Shown here: positions 1-11,300 of the stretch, one piece after another
Position numbering within the stretch: the first letter of the stretch is position 1
Layout of the letters: every line of letters starts with the position of its first letter
Source: Xylogone sp. PMI_703
Taxonomy: Eukaryota > Ascomycota > Leotiomycetes
Length of the DNA stretch: 64,000 bases
Assembly (NCBI GenBank): GCA_021399445.1
Contig: JAJTUQ010000002.1
Coordinates: forward strand, 3,596,001-3,660,000
Direction: 5' to 3'
Position numbers and translations under genes: made by a program
Notes under the pieces: generated by a model
What the model was told of the DNA's origin: nothing
The model's database searches: none
The model's input: the letters and a program-made list of their open reading frames with translations, nothing else

Positions 1-1
1 C

Positions 2-538
2 CAGATCCAGGAAACATCAAGCAATCTCCAAGCTGTCCTTGCCACCATTGACGCTCTCCAACAGGCCGAATTCTTTGCCGCTCAGCAAGCTCAACAAGTT
101 CAAGCTCAACCCTCACCAACAACTTCCATGTCTAACATTCCGAACCCCTACGACATCTCTGCCGATGGCGTCGCTGCAGCCAATGCCATGGCTATGTCCG
201 CTTACCCATGGAACCCTCCCGTCCACGCATACGTTCCAATGCAGGTTTCCACTTCTACCCCCGGCCGTCGTACACGTGGTAGAAGCAGCAGTATGCTTAG
301 CAATGTTAGTGGTTTTACTCAGTCTAGCAACGAGGACCAGCCTTCTCTTCTCGGCGGCGGTCCACTCGCCCATCTAAAGATGAATGAGAGATCCAAACAG
401 CGCAGTGACGAGAGTAGCAGTGCCAGCGGTAGTGGGATCGGTCTTGGTAGTGGAAGCGGAAGCGGTAGTGGAAGCATCAGCGACCCTAAGAGCCCCATCG
501 GAAAGCCAGCTAGTACGGCATCTACTTGGGAGAAGTAA
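2..538 (+). CDS. C-terminal part of a Ser/Gly-rich protein of unknown function (5' end outside window)
   Basis: The frame is open from base 2 to the TAA at 536-538, so this is the last 178 codons of a gene that starts before the window. The first part is Gln/Ala-rich and could be helical (VLATIDALQQAEFFAAQQAQ). A stretch with Pro, Tyr and Trp follows, then a basic GRRTRGRSSS patch. The last 50 residues are low complexity, with alternating Ser-Gly units encoded by an imperfect GGTAGT/GGAAGC hexamer run (about 430-480). No domain or catalytic motif is visible and I do not recognise the family. An in-frame ATG at 128 exists, but the coding-like sequence upstream argues that it is internal. The tail looks disordered. 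Confidence 0.7.
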   Translation, partial: QIQETSSNLQAVLATIDALQQAEFFAAQQAQQVQAQPSPTTSMSNIPNPYDISADGVAAANAMAMSAYPWNPPVHAYVPMQVSTSTPGRRTRGRSSSMLSNVSGFTQSSNEDQPSLLGGGPLAHLKMNERSKQRSDESSSASGSGIGLGSGSGSGSGSISDPKSPIGKPASTASTWEK

Positions 539-928
539 AGGGTTCACTGCATTCGTTCGCCGGTAAAAACAAGGCTTAGCTTACTACTCTTGACTTGACC
601 TGGTCCTGTCTTGGATTGTGCTTTTCTTTAGTTCTGTATAAAGTAAAAAGGACAAAACGAGAAAAGAAACCGGGACGCTCTTATGTTGCTTATCTGTTTA
701 GACAAAAATATGATGTTGATTCGTCCTCTATGCTGTGTTCGGTGGATGAGCATTTGTTCTCTACGTGATATTTGTTGTCCTTTGATTTCTAATGGAGTTA
801 AGCCCTATGAATACCCCTAAAACCTATCAATACTGCGTTTCCTTGCCCCATAAACTCCCCATGCATTATGTATGTATTTGAAGCCATAAGCAACTTTGTA
901 TTCATGAAAGTGATCCTGAACCATGCAT
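539..928. other. Convergent intergenic spacer
   Basis: This is the 3' side of both flanking genes, which converge here. It is AT-rich and has no coding-like frame. It presumably holds the two 3' UTRs and polyadenylation sites. I see no repeat or RNA gene in it. Confidence 0.6.
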
Positions 929-2800
929 CTATCCAGCTGAAAGCCCTAAAACTCCGTCGTCTGCACTATCTTCACTTCCGCCCTCATACCCGGATCCAGA
1001 TCTATTAGCAGTCCCAAATGTCTCCTCCGAAGCATAGATATCCCTTTTTGACAAATTTATCACCTCGCTACCATTATCGATCTCATTGATGCATTCTAGC
1101 TTCAGTACGGCACCTGATCGGTGATGCAAAACTTCTGCCCTAGCTAGTTGTGGAGGACTGTCTCTTCCTCGGGGGTGATCACGGACATACGCCTCCAATT
1201 GTTGCTGTTTCTGTTGCGCCCTGGTCTTTGCTAACCATTCTGCTTCTGTCTCGATTTCCAACGTTTGATCCGCTGGGTCATCTGTCCACTGACCATGTAC
1301 ACCTCCAACTTGATCTGATTCACTAAGCCAGGGATTGATATCTGCTGGTGAATCCATATTATCTGACCAGGGATTTGTGTTCAGCCCCGTCCATTGATAC
1401 TCTTCGTCAGCAGAGGTGGTTTTCAGGGACGACTTTGCTTTCAAACGGCGGAATTTGTCAACCACATCGTTCAAAAATGTTTTGAGTCCTATTATGGAAA
1501 CCATATTCAAATTTGCTGCCAAGGTGTCATCTAACGAATCGGGGAGAAGAGCCGTGTCTGCTGTAGCAATATTCGATTTCGAGATATTGGCTAGTGGGTC
1601 AGTCCTATCGGCCACTAAATTCACTGTATCTGGTTCCTATAGATGCAGTCAACAACTGTTTTGGAGACTTCACTTTCACAATGATTCTGAAATGCACGGT
1701 TCTCTTACATCGGGCTCTTCGTCACTCTCTGGGACTGTGAGAAATTGACAGTCCCCTGTAAAGCTAGGGGTTTCAGAGCTGATAATGGGATGGAAAGTAG
1801 ATGGAGAAGGCGGCGTAACAACTATAAGCGGGAGCTCTTGAGATTGCACATTGATGGAGAGATCCTGATGGTTTTGTTGAGACACCTGTGTCGTGATCTT
1901 GAGGTTGTATTTTAGTCTTCCATCCGCATCATCATCTCCATCTTCGTGTATTGATTCATCAAATATGTCATCGGAACTACCGTCCAAACCGGAACCGTTC
2001 TTTAGTGCATTACTGGCCTTGCATCTGGAATGCCGTAGCATGCTACCAACATATTCTTCTGCAAGACCACCTCGCTGTACTTTCATAGAGTCTTGTTCTA
2101 CTATCACGGCTCTTCCGTTGCCACATTTGAGTCCCTCATCATCATTTTGGTTGCTTGCGGAATCTATCCAGTGACTCAGGCTGACCTCGGTATCATTATG
2201 CTGTTCAACGGGCCGGTTCCTTATCCTCGCTTCTTCTGTGACTTTATTTGAGTTTGTATCGTCTTGGTTTGTGCGCTGTAGAGATCGCCGGCGACCCAAA
2301 AATTTCCGGATGTAAATATAAACACCGAGGACGGTAATCATCACAGGTAGTATTACAAGCACAGGGATTATAGCGCTGCCTGCGTAATGACTAGTGGTTG
2401 AATTTGTATCCCCATCGAAGCCGCGGGGAATGATATAGCCAGAACGGGAAGCTTCTGCAGCACTTGTATTCAGACTGCTGGTCGCTGTGGCGTAAGTTAT
2501 ACATAAAATGTTTGGGGCAGCTGCATTGCAGCTCAAGTAGACAATCTCATCTGCTTTAATACGGACGACTGTTCCTGGATTCCCGTCAAAGGCTTGAAGA
2601 AGATAAGTATGGCTTGGTAGGGAGCTGCTCTTGAACGATGGCAGTGGGGCCATTTGCGGTACCACGAAAAGTAATACCTGGCGGACTAGAAATATGGAAA
2701 TGATTGTTTGATGAATATATACTTAAGCGTCTGCTCAAGGACTGCTGATGACGCCTAGGCTTCGGATACCAATAATGTGTATCATTGTACCATGCAACAT
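929..2800 (-). CDS. Single-pass plasma-membrane protein with signal peptide and long cytoplasmic tail
   Basis: Three exons are inferred: 2800..2770 (or from the better-context ATG at 2785), 2685..1709 and 1636..929. The introns are GTATCC...CTAG (84 nt) and GTAAGA...TATAG (72 nt), and phases match, giving about 571 aa. The short first exon is needed to supply a start codon. It joins to give a hydrophobic N-terminus (IIVRQVLLFVVPQM) that looks like a signal peptide. A lumenal or extracellular part of about 100 residues with four Cys and several N-x-S/T sites precedes one transmembrane helix (AIIPVLVILPVMITVLGVYI), which ends in a basic RKFLGRRR stop-transfer patch. The remaining roughly 400 residues are polar, acidic and probably disordered. 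The layout recalls fungal wall-stress sensors (Mid2/Wsc type), but I see no WSC cysteine pattern, so function is unknown. Confidence 0.65.
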
Positions 2801-3636
2801 CGAGTATAATGGAATAAACGAACTTTGTTTTGAGGAAGGAGAGAAGGAAGGATCGATGAGAGGAGAGAGCTAGGAGCTAGGAGCCGAGACACCTACCTGT
2901 ACTGAATAACGAATCGTGGAAGGAACTTATCTAACACCTTCATCTCATATAGTAGTTACAAACATGATAAATCGTACTCTGGCATGGGCTATCAACGACT
3001 TTCGGGCAAATGTAACCTCATTGGTTCGCTCGTATGCGCCTGGAAGGGAGGCCATATCAGAAATCATTCGACAATAGTATATAACTAGGTCAGTAGGATG
3101 GTAACCAAAGCACATAAACTATATTACATGTGATGTCTGATGTCTTTAGATGTTTTTGATACTCGGTATTTATGCCCCTCTAGCGAACGAGGGGTCGTAG
3201 CGGGCTCAGCACAAAACCGCCCCCAACGGCCCCCAAATGCCCGATTTGGAGTCTGTTAACGCAAGCAAGCGGTTGTGCATCGTTCATAGGGCTGGTTAAC
3301 ATGATTGGCCTCTATTCCAGCATTCTACAGGGCCCTAGAGTTTTGTTGCGTGTCTGGTCTTTTGGCCCCCAAGCAGCGCAGAACATTAATGGCGATGATG
3401 CCGTTGTTGCGTCGCAAACTTATTGTAGCCTGAGGACGTAACGGTTGAGACGCGATAGGCACTCAGGCATCAACATTTTATTCCAGAAAATTGCAGAGCA
3501 AGCGGATCAATCAGAACGCGTCCCCAGATTCGCGCGTCGCGTCTCCCCATCGAGCCAATATACCAGATCGCGTCCTGAGCTCGCAAAGTTAAAGAGGGTT
3601 TGAAGCTGAAAGATACTGTTTCGACTATCACCAACA
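2801..3636. promoter_or_regulatory. Divergent promoter region between the membrane protein gene and PRI2
   Basis: The 836 bp between two divergent start codons contain no coding-like frame. The half next to PRI2 is GC-richer and carries the CGCGTC cluster annotated separately. The half next to the membrane protein gene contains a purine-rich run (2826-2880, pyrimidine-rich on its coding strand), as is common in fungal 5' leaders. Confidence 0.5.
3449..3574. promoter_or_regulatory. MCB-like (MBF-type) site cluster upstream of PRI2
   Basis: A perfect MluI cell-cycle box ACGCGT lies at 3516-3521. CGCGTC cores lie at 3517, 3533, 3538 and 3569, and the reverse core GACGCG at 3449. All are 63-188 bp before the primase ATG at 3637. 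In yeasts ACGCGT is bound by MBF (Swi6 with Mbp1 or Res1/Res2) and drives G1/S transcription of replication genes, primase genes included. That the same holds in this fungus is inference. Confidence 0.45.
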
Positions 3637-5307
3637 ATGATTCGGCAAGACTTCTCGAGGGTTGACGCCAAACGGCGAGCAACTCTTGATCATAGACAGA
3701 AGCAATTTGCCTCTCCGGCATACAAAGAGCTTACTTATTCCCACCGCTTGAACTTCTACACAGAGCCTCCCACGGCGGATATCACCCTAGAGCAATTCGA
3801 ACAATGGGCCATTGACCGTCTACGAGGTACGTTATACCTTTTCATGTATATTGAGAACTCCACTAACGTATGACTGTCATATATAGTCCTCGCTGAACTG
3901 GAGGCATGCTCTTTCAGAAATAAAACCATGCAGGAAACGGCCACCCATATGAAGCCAATTCTCGATAAATACATGCCTCTTACCTTTACATCTTCCAACA
4001 TAGCCTTGCTTCAGGCAGAAAGACAAAAGGACCACTATAGTCACTTCATCCTGCGACTTGCTTTCGCCTCTACAGAGGACCTGCGTCGACGATTCTCCCG
4101 TGTGGAGAGTATGCTATTCCGACTTCGGTTTCAGGATGATGATGTGAGAGACCGCCAAGCATTTGTGGCATCTCTGAATCTAGACTGGGAGCCCGTCACG
4201 GAAGAAGAGAAGAGGGAATGCTGGGAGCAGTTGAAGGCTGCTGCTGGTGGGTTTCTCAAGAGAATCGACGAAGAAAGTTGGTTCAAGGTAGATTGGGAGA
4301 GGGTACCGGAGTTAGTTGAAGGACGGAAAGTCTTCCTGAAGGCCGGGAAAGCCTATGTGCCTGGGAGAGACCAACTATCTCTCGTGGTCACGGAATTCAC
4401 CACTCGTCTGGAAAAAGCTCTCGAGGTGCGACTTTTCGTGATAATGCAGCAATAAAGTACTGATTTATTTACAGCTCACTGCTCGCGCTCTTCCCCGGCT
4501 GGATGAAGACGATCGGCTGACCCCGATTCTGAACCATCTTTCCCAGAACTTTACCACTCCAGATGCGAACTACTCATCATCTTCTTCTCTCCCAGGTGCA
4601 GACATCTCAGCCCGCAACATCGACACTCTTTCTAGCTCGTTTCCTCTCTGCATGCAGCATCTCCACCGTTCTCTGCGTCGTGACGCCCATCTCAAGCACT
4701 TTGGACGGTTACAATATACACTCTTTTTGAAAGGTATCGGACTGAATCTCGAGGAGTGTCTGGTCTTCTGGCGAAGTTCGTTCAGTAAGATCACAGATGA
4801 TGTATTCAATAAAGAGTACAGATACAATGTTCGACACGCCTACGGTGACGTTGGTGGAGACAGTAATCGCAGAGGGAATGGATACTCGCCATTTTCATGC
4901 CAGAAAATCCTGACAGATCATCCTCCTGGACCCGGAGAAGCACATGGATGTCCATATCGACATTTCAGTGTCGACAATCTGATGTCTTTACTACAGGCGG
5001 TCGGAGTGCAAGATCGAGATGTGCTGAAAGGTGTGAAGGAAGATAAGGAGAAACAGAAATATCATTTAGCTTGTAACAGGTAAGATTTCCCCCGTACATT
5101 TTTAGCTCTCGTTATCTAGGATGCTGATTCTACTCTCCTAGGGTATTTGACTATGTCCACAGGCAGGAGATCAAGAAGGTCAAGGATGATGGCACGTGGT
5201 CGGCAGCTCAGCTCGAGACAATTGTCCATCCAAATGAATACTTCAAGCGTAGTTACCTACTCAAGAATATGGGTAAGAGCGAAGGGGATGTAAAAATGGA
5301 GGAGTGA
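3637..5307 (+). CDS. PRI2: DNA primase large subunit (4Fe-4S)
   Basis: Four exons: 3637..3826, 3887..4425, 4475..5079 and 5142..5307. All junctions are GT-AG and in phase, giving 499 aa. The protein is the regulatory subunit of eukaryotic primase, part of the polymerase alpha-primase complex that makes RNA-DNA primers. Family signs are the N-terminal helical region (LTYSHRLNFYTEPP, LEQFEQWAIDRLR) and a C-terminal iron-sulfur domain. All four expected cysteines are present, in FPLCMQHLH, FSCQKILTDHPP, HGCPYRHF and HLACNRVFDY. The length is normal for the family (about 500 aa). The last intron splits an Arg codon between the fourth Cys and VFDYVH. The start is the first ATG, and MIRQDF is a typical beginning. 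Confidence is high on family and moderate on exact splice sites. Confidence 0.95.
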
Positions 5308-8300
5308 GCAAGCCTAAATAGCTCTTAAATATCGTATGCGAAGGCGTTGTAGAGTTGTATTGCATTGTCATTGCAGTTCACGGGGTATGAATATCATGAA
5401 GTTTATGGGTCACGTAGGTCCTTGATGGATCGGACTGTAATAGATCAATTTTATGCAATGTATAGTTAAGAAATGTGATATGGAAATGCCGATATCTATG
5501 TAACTGAGTCTCTTCTAGAACTTGTGCAACGGTCTATATCTATACGAATTGTCTCAATACGAGCTATATGCCACTTTCACGTTGCTTAAACCCAACTCCT
5601 TTGTACGAGGGTTCAAAAAGGGGGGCGGTTTAATGCGCACGGACCATTTACAACACTCACTACTCGTGCAGTTACTTCTCCTGTTTACCTCTCGATATCA
5701 TTGGATTCTATTGTATTAGGAGAAAAAAGGGCACATACACCTGAGAGGTGAATTGAGCATCATTATTATAGACCAAGTATGCTGCAAATGTCAGCATCGT
5801 TTGATATGGGGTGCCAGGACATGTGCTACCTGGGCTGCTCAATAACAGACGCAGAATACCGTAGAAATGAAAAAAATCATAGAGAGAAAAGATTCCGAGT
5901 TATTAGCGGAGGCATAGGTTTCATGTAAGGGAAAAGGGACTGGGACTTGAGAAACGTGATCGAGGACCGTACAGGTATCGGAGAGAGGTGTGCTACATGT
6001 AACCAGCTATCTGGCTGGATACTGAAGATTGACGACTATGTCTCCACCAGTAGTATTTCCATCTAAAGTCTGGAATACTGCTATCATGGATTTCGAAACT
6101 GTGGAATAATTACCCAAATTGCTCTCAGCTTCCATAATCCTGCGTTTAGGATCCACTATAATCCTAATCGAGCAGCTCAGGCATGCATAGAGAAACCTGT
6201 TAATCCAGATCTATTATGATATCCAGTAACATATATCTAATCAAGGGTCACATGTCAAGAGTCAAGCAAACAAGCATTTCTATTAAGCATTAACTTCGCG
6301 GTCCAACTTGAAACATGATTAACCAATAATCATCAAAACACGCCCCCTGAAACTTCATGCAGAATCAATGGAATCTGTCTTCTGATAAAACAAGTTTCTT
6401 CCACCACCCTAGAAGCATGATATGCAATTTCCGATGCACAGATCTAGTGTTTGGAATTTGTTCTCAGCTGTACAGTATGTAGAGAAATAAAAAGGGGGGT
6501 GGCATTGCCCAAAAAAGAAAATGAAAGGAGCTCCCAGACACATTTATTTGAAGTAGTGGGAAAACTGAGCGAGATGGAATGGTAAAAGCCAATTTTCGTC
6601 TGAAAATACCTCAAGAACTTGCTGTCAGGGGTGAAGCCTCCACAACAGCAAATGCAAGAATCCCAATTGAATATTGAAGCCAAGGCTCAAACCATAAGAA
6701 TCAAGGATTCCTTTTAAGATGGGACTTCAACTCTGCAATGTCTCGGACAGTTCTCCTTTTCTGATACACCTGCATAGAAGATCTTCATCAAAGATCCCGT
6801 ATACTGAGTGAATTAACACGCAAGGAGCAGAACAGTAAAGGATTCTCCAACTTGTGGTACCAGCTCTGAATCTGGAATTAAAGAGCTTCATGCTTAGGCT
6901 CAAGCTTCGGAGCGGCCCTTCTCGAACACCAATAGCATGAGGAGCTAAGCACAGGGTCACAATACAGTAGGCTAACGCCTTTCTGCATAAAGATAGGTAC
7001 CAAATGTATATCGTTGGTATGTTGATCGGATGAGTATGTGTAGTCAAAGGCCACTAATGGTTATGAGGGCTGCGCTGGTGTTCTGGCTGCGTTGGCGTTT
7101 AGCTGTAAGATGCACTATATCGGTCCTTTTCGACAGGGCATCAACGTTGGGTAACCCGGGGCTGGATATGTAGCCTTAATGGCATGGCTTTTGACTTATA
7201 CGTCTTTGGATTAGTATCTGGATCGACACCTGTTTGAGGCATGAGGGGCTCCAGATTGGCAACGTTAAAAGAGAAGGAGAGAAAGCTCCGATCTGGGAGA
7301 CGTCGATCAGCCAGTGCATATCTTCTGAGAAGAGCTGGATTTGCTACTGAGCTAATGATCCAGCCCGAGACTATCGGTTCTTTCCCTGCAGGTCTAGAAT
7401 GTTTAGGTACATTGCGGAAAGGGGGAGGCTGAGATAGCATCGTACTCACAACCATATCAAACATTAATTAGATGCAAAATATGTGAAGGTAATCTCAAAC
7501 TTCTGTGATTACTGGAATCGAAGCAAGAGCACCAATAAGCACAGAATGTCATGAATAGATACTTCTGAGCCATATGGTAGTGCCATCACGGATGCCCTTC
7601 GGCATCGGCATGTATTGTTGAATAGTCGGGGCAAACATCCGCGATCTCAAACTTACATCCGGCCACAAGGGCCCGATACCATCACTCGATAGGAAAGAGA
7701 TCCGAAGCCCTAGTAATGCAACCCTAAAGGAATGTGATGGGACAGAAAAACAGGAGGCTGTCCGGACATAGGAGAATGCTCAGCATGGATTCTCGCAGGC
7801 AAAGGTACCGAGAACCACTCCGGGCAACGCAGCCTGCTCCCCAGACCATGTACCAAGGACTCCGTGCGATTCGCCAACTCCATGAGAGCCGCCAACCCAG
7901 CCCCATCACTCCCTTGCCGCCATTGTTGCACATTAATTGTTCCCCATGCGGATCTCCGCGCGTGCACGGTGTACTGGTAGCTTGCTTGCTCCATTGAGGA
8001 CCAAAGCTCCCTCACAACTCACACCGTCTTGTTGAGATCCGGTGAAGCCAAGAAGCCTTTGATCTGTCAAGCCATCGCCCGTCGACACCTTGTAGACGCG
8101 CTTTCACCCCGCAGAAGAGCTCATCATCTCCACACGGCGCGCCTGCCCCAAGTCTCTTGCCCAGAGATACCCCCAGATGAGGCCATATCGGTCCTTTTCC
8201 CTCACCTCCACACGGCCGCTTGACCGTTTGGGGACTGGCATCAAGCCCATTGGGTCTGACGTGGTAGCCAGTCACATGACTTGTGCTGCTTCCATAACGC

Positions 8301-11300
8301 CATGTCATTTTCCTTCCTTGGAGAAATAGAACATTACTTACGAACAGAGCAAGTACCATGTGCAAAGAAGAGGATGTATCAAGGAGGGTTGCAAAGGAGA
8401 ATGCGATTGGATTTAACTGTATTTAATACGAGAGTGTGCTTCTCAGGGACCGTAAGCAGTACAGTAAGAAAAAAACATTCCGCAATTGCCGGAGAGCGCC
8501 ATCCGTCAATTCCCCATCAGCAACTGGGCCTTTGGCTTCTGCGTGCTGCTTCTCTGCCGTGGTGGCTTAACGGCTTTTCGTGCGAAGAACTGCTCACGCC
8601 CCAGGTCCACTTAGGAAAGGGCTTTCTTCTTCCTTGGTCAAGCTACCGCACTACGGCACTGCGCATTGCACTTGCAGTAGAAAGTGATCGAAGACTGGAA
8701 GTGATGACTGACGAGCATCTCCGTACCCTTCGGAGGCTTCGTGAGAGAAGAACCAAAAGCAGAAGAAAGCACAGGAGGATGAAGGCAAGAGTGCTAATCA
8801 TAGCTAAATACGGGTGTTAGACGTTAGACACTTGCCATGAGATAGGCAGGTACCTGGGGCCTATTAATTGAAAAGTGACAGGAACGTGGTGTCTAGAACG
8901 TGCAGTTACTAGGTATCGAGGTATCGCACAAGCTATGAGGGAGCTCTTTTCCTCATCCAAGTGCCGGCTTTCCGCAGAAGCAGCTACAAGCAGCAATTAC
9001 GGAGTAGGAAAGTTAGAATCCACTAGTTGCGCAAGCAGTTAGATCTATTCCCACCCAGCCGTATCACTGATTGGAAGAATGGAATGCGAGTGAGTCGGGG
9101 GCCCCGGATGTGGACGCCAGAACTGGAAAGGTCAGCTTGCTACTGTGACAGGCCAGGACTACCGTTGACTGGCGCAGTGGTGGTGCCCTTCCCAGCATAG
9201 AGACGATGCCCACTGATGCATTTTCGCACGGTACTTTTTAATCTATCTCGTTGCAGTTGTCCGTTCGAGACCTGGCAGGTTAATTAATTGATACATATTA
9301 GCCATGCCGGGGTAGCGCTGTCAATAGGTGTCGAGATGTCTGTCGAGGTGCCAGACTGCTCTTCATGCAGCTGGCTTGACCGTGGTGAGCACTTGTTTGA
9401 GGCATCGGACGACACGCAGCTGCTGGGGCTGGTGGAACACGGCATTGCTGCAAAGAGCATCACCCCAATCATCCCATGGTCTCGATACTGCAGTTGTGGT
9501 CCCAAGTATTGGGCGCAGAAAGCACGTGGTTCTAAAGATTTATTCTAGCATTGATGTTCGATAATATTTGGAGTTATTAAAGTATGCTCAAGAACGCTCA
9601 AGTCGCTCAAGAGGGAAACCGGCAAACTTCTGTTGAGCACGTGCGAGGTGCTGGGTGAGACTGCCGGATCTATGACTCGCTGAGTCTGATAACATAAGCG
9701 TGGCACGCCGTCAACCGGACAAAGAAGCTAGAAATTATCGTCATGTGATGACCCTCTCGGAATGCGCAGGTGGGTCTGAACGCAGAAAAGTTCTTCCTCT
9801 GGTGCTGGAGCCGGACGCGGAGGGGCTGTGGAGATGAAGACTCCAGAAGCCTTGGCAAATGTTCGACTGCCCCTGATTTGCGGGATTGTCGATTTTTCTG
9901 CGCATGGCGTTTCTCAGTCACTGTAGTATTTTTGCGCACTCTGCACCGCGGTACCGTACAGCACCTTTAAGTCCAACTAAAATAGACGCAGTACTGCACG
10001 GCTATCCGGAATCCTAGATGCTGCAAAACTGGGATTGATCTATTTTATGATACGGCAGAAAATACAAGATTCGGGAAAAGTTCTAAACTGAGATCCTGAA
10101 ATCGGCAGCGAGCGATCGCATCATGGCGTTGAATTCTGGCCAACCCAGAGCATTTCCGCGCGACTGGTTTCCGCTGCCCAGCAGCCACGAGCTGGATGAT
10201 GCGGTAAGGGGCGTGAGAATGTCAGGATGACAGGAATCGCTCAGAAACCTTTCTGTCATGACCATGATGTGTGACGGTTGTACGGTTTTAAGGTACGGAA
10301 AAGAGTCGAGGACCACAGTACTTTACTATACCGAGTGTACCAAAGGGAAGAGGACATGCAGCCGTGGCATCCTACAGATGCTGCAAGTGTCGACCCAGTC
10401 CAGCGAGGCCCAATGCTTTCTTCCCCATCGTACCAGTCAAGCAAGCATCCAGACAAAGCCCGTCAGGTCGGTTCCCGACGACTCGTTCCTCGGAGTCCTC
10501 GTGGAATGGACTTAACGAGGATCAAGGACGAGGTAGTGAGGATGGAACAACGTGCTGGGAAGCAGACTCCATAGACCGAACGCATGAAAGCCATGGATTA
10601 TTGGTTCAACTGTACAACAAATACAGTACAGTATATCGAGGGTATTCTCGCACAAATGCTCCTAAACGTGCTAGTGGCTAGAGCAGTACCGTACTCCGTA
10701 CTGTACCAGTAGTTAGCCGCAGCTGTGACGGGGAGATACTCTTTTTGACATTTACTTTTCGGGACTTTCTTGCCACTGCTGAACCCGTAACCGTAGTGCA
10801 CGAAATCCCTCCAGGGCCTTCCATCCCTCGATCCTGCTGCCCTCAGGACCTTCCTGCGTCTAGCAAAAAATCCGCGAATGAGGGCGCGCAAGAAAAGAGA
10901 TGCTAGACTGAAACCGGAGTAGGTCGATTCTTTTGGCTGACCCCGATCATGCCCTTGTCCTTTGCCCCCGGAGATGGCAGTGGCAGGGAAGGGGAGGGAC
11001 GCCAGTCTGACCACACGCTGTATTTCTGTGACTTGCCCTCACTGGTCCGTAATTTGGAGCGAGACCAGCCCAATGACAGGCGGCGACCGCATTCCATCGC
11101 TGCTGACACGCGCAGCTGCACCCAGTGGCACCTCGCAGGCCTTGTCTCGAGGGCTGTTTGAACTGCTGTGCTGTATTGCTTGCTCTGCCAGCTGCCAGGG
11201 AACTGAACTGTCCCAGTCAGCCGTAGCTGGTGGGCTGCCGTATTTTTTTCTTTCAGTTTGGATCTTTTTTTCGTGCGTGCAGATGCTGGGTGGTGTGTGG

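Noticed and set aside
430..480. GGTAGT/GGAAGC hexamer run as an independent minisatellite
   Set aside because: It is coding (alternating Ser-Gly) and is described within the first gene.
7141..7464. 107-codon minus-strand frame with fairly ordinary amino-acid composition
   Set aside because: No domain, no spliced partner exon that extends it, and antisense frames of similar openness. Not supported as a gene.
8281..8820. 179-codon plus-strand frame
   Set aside because: Composition (many Arg, Cys and Trp, no domain) and lack of fungal-like start context suggest chance openness in GC-rich DNA.
9251..9280. GTTCGAGAC and similar GTTCGA words as possible tRNA T-loops (also 35069, 37601, 52418)
   Set aside because: The flanking bases do not form a T-stem, and no acceptor or anticodon arm can be drawn at any of these sites.
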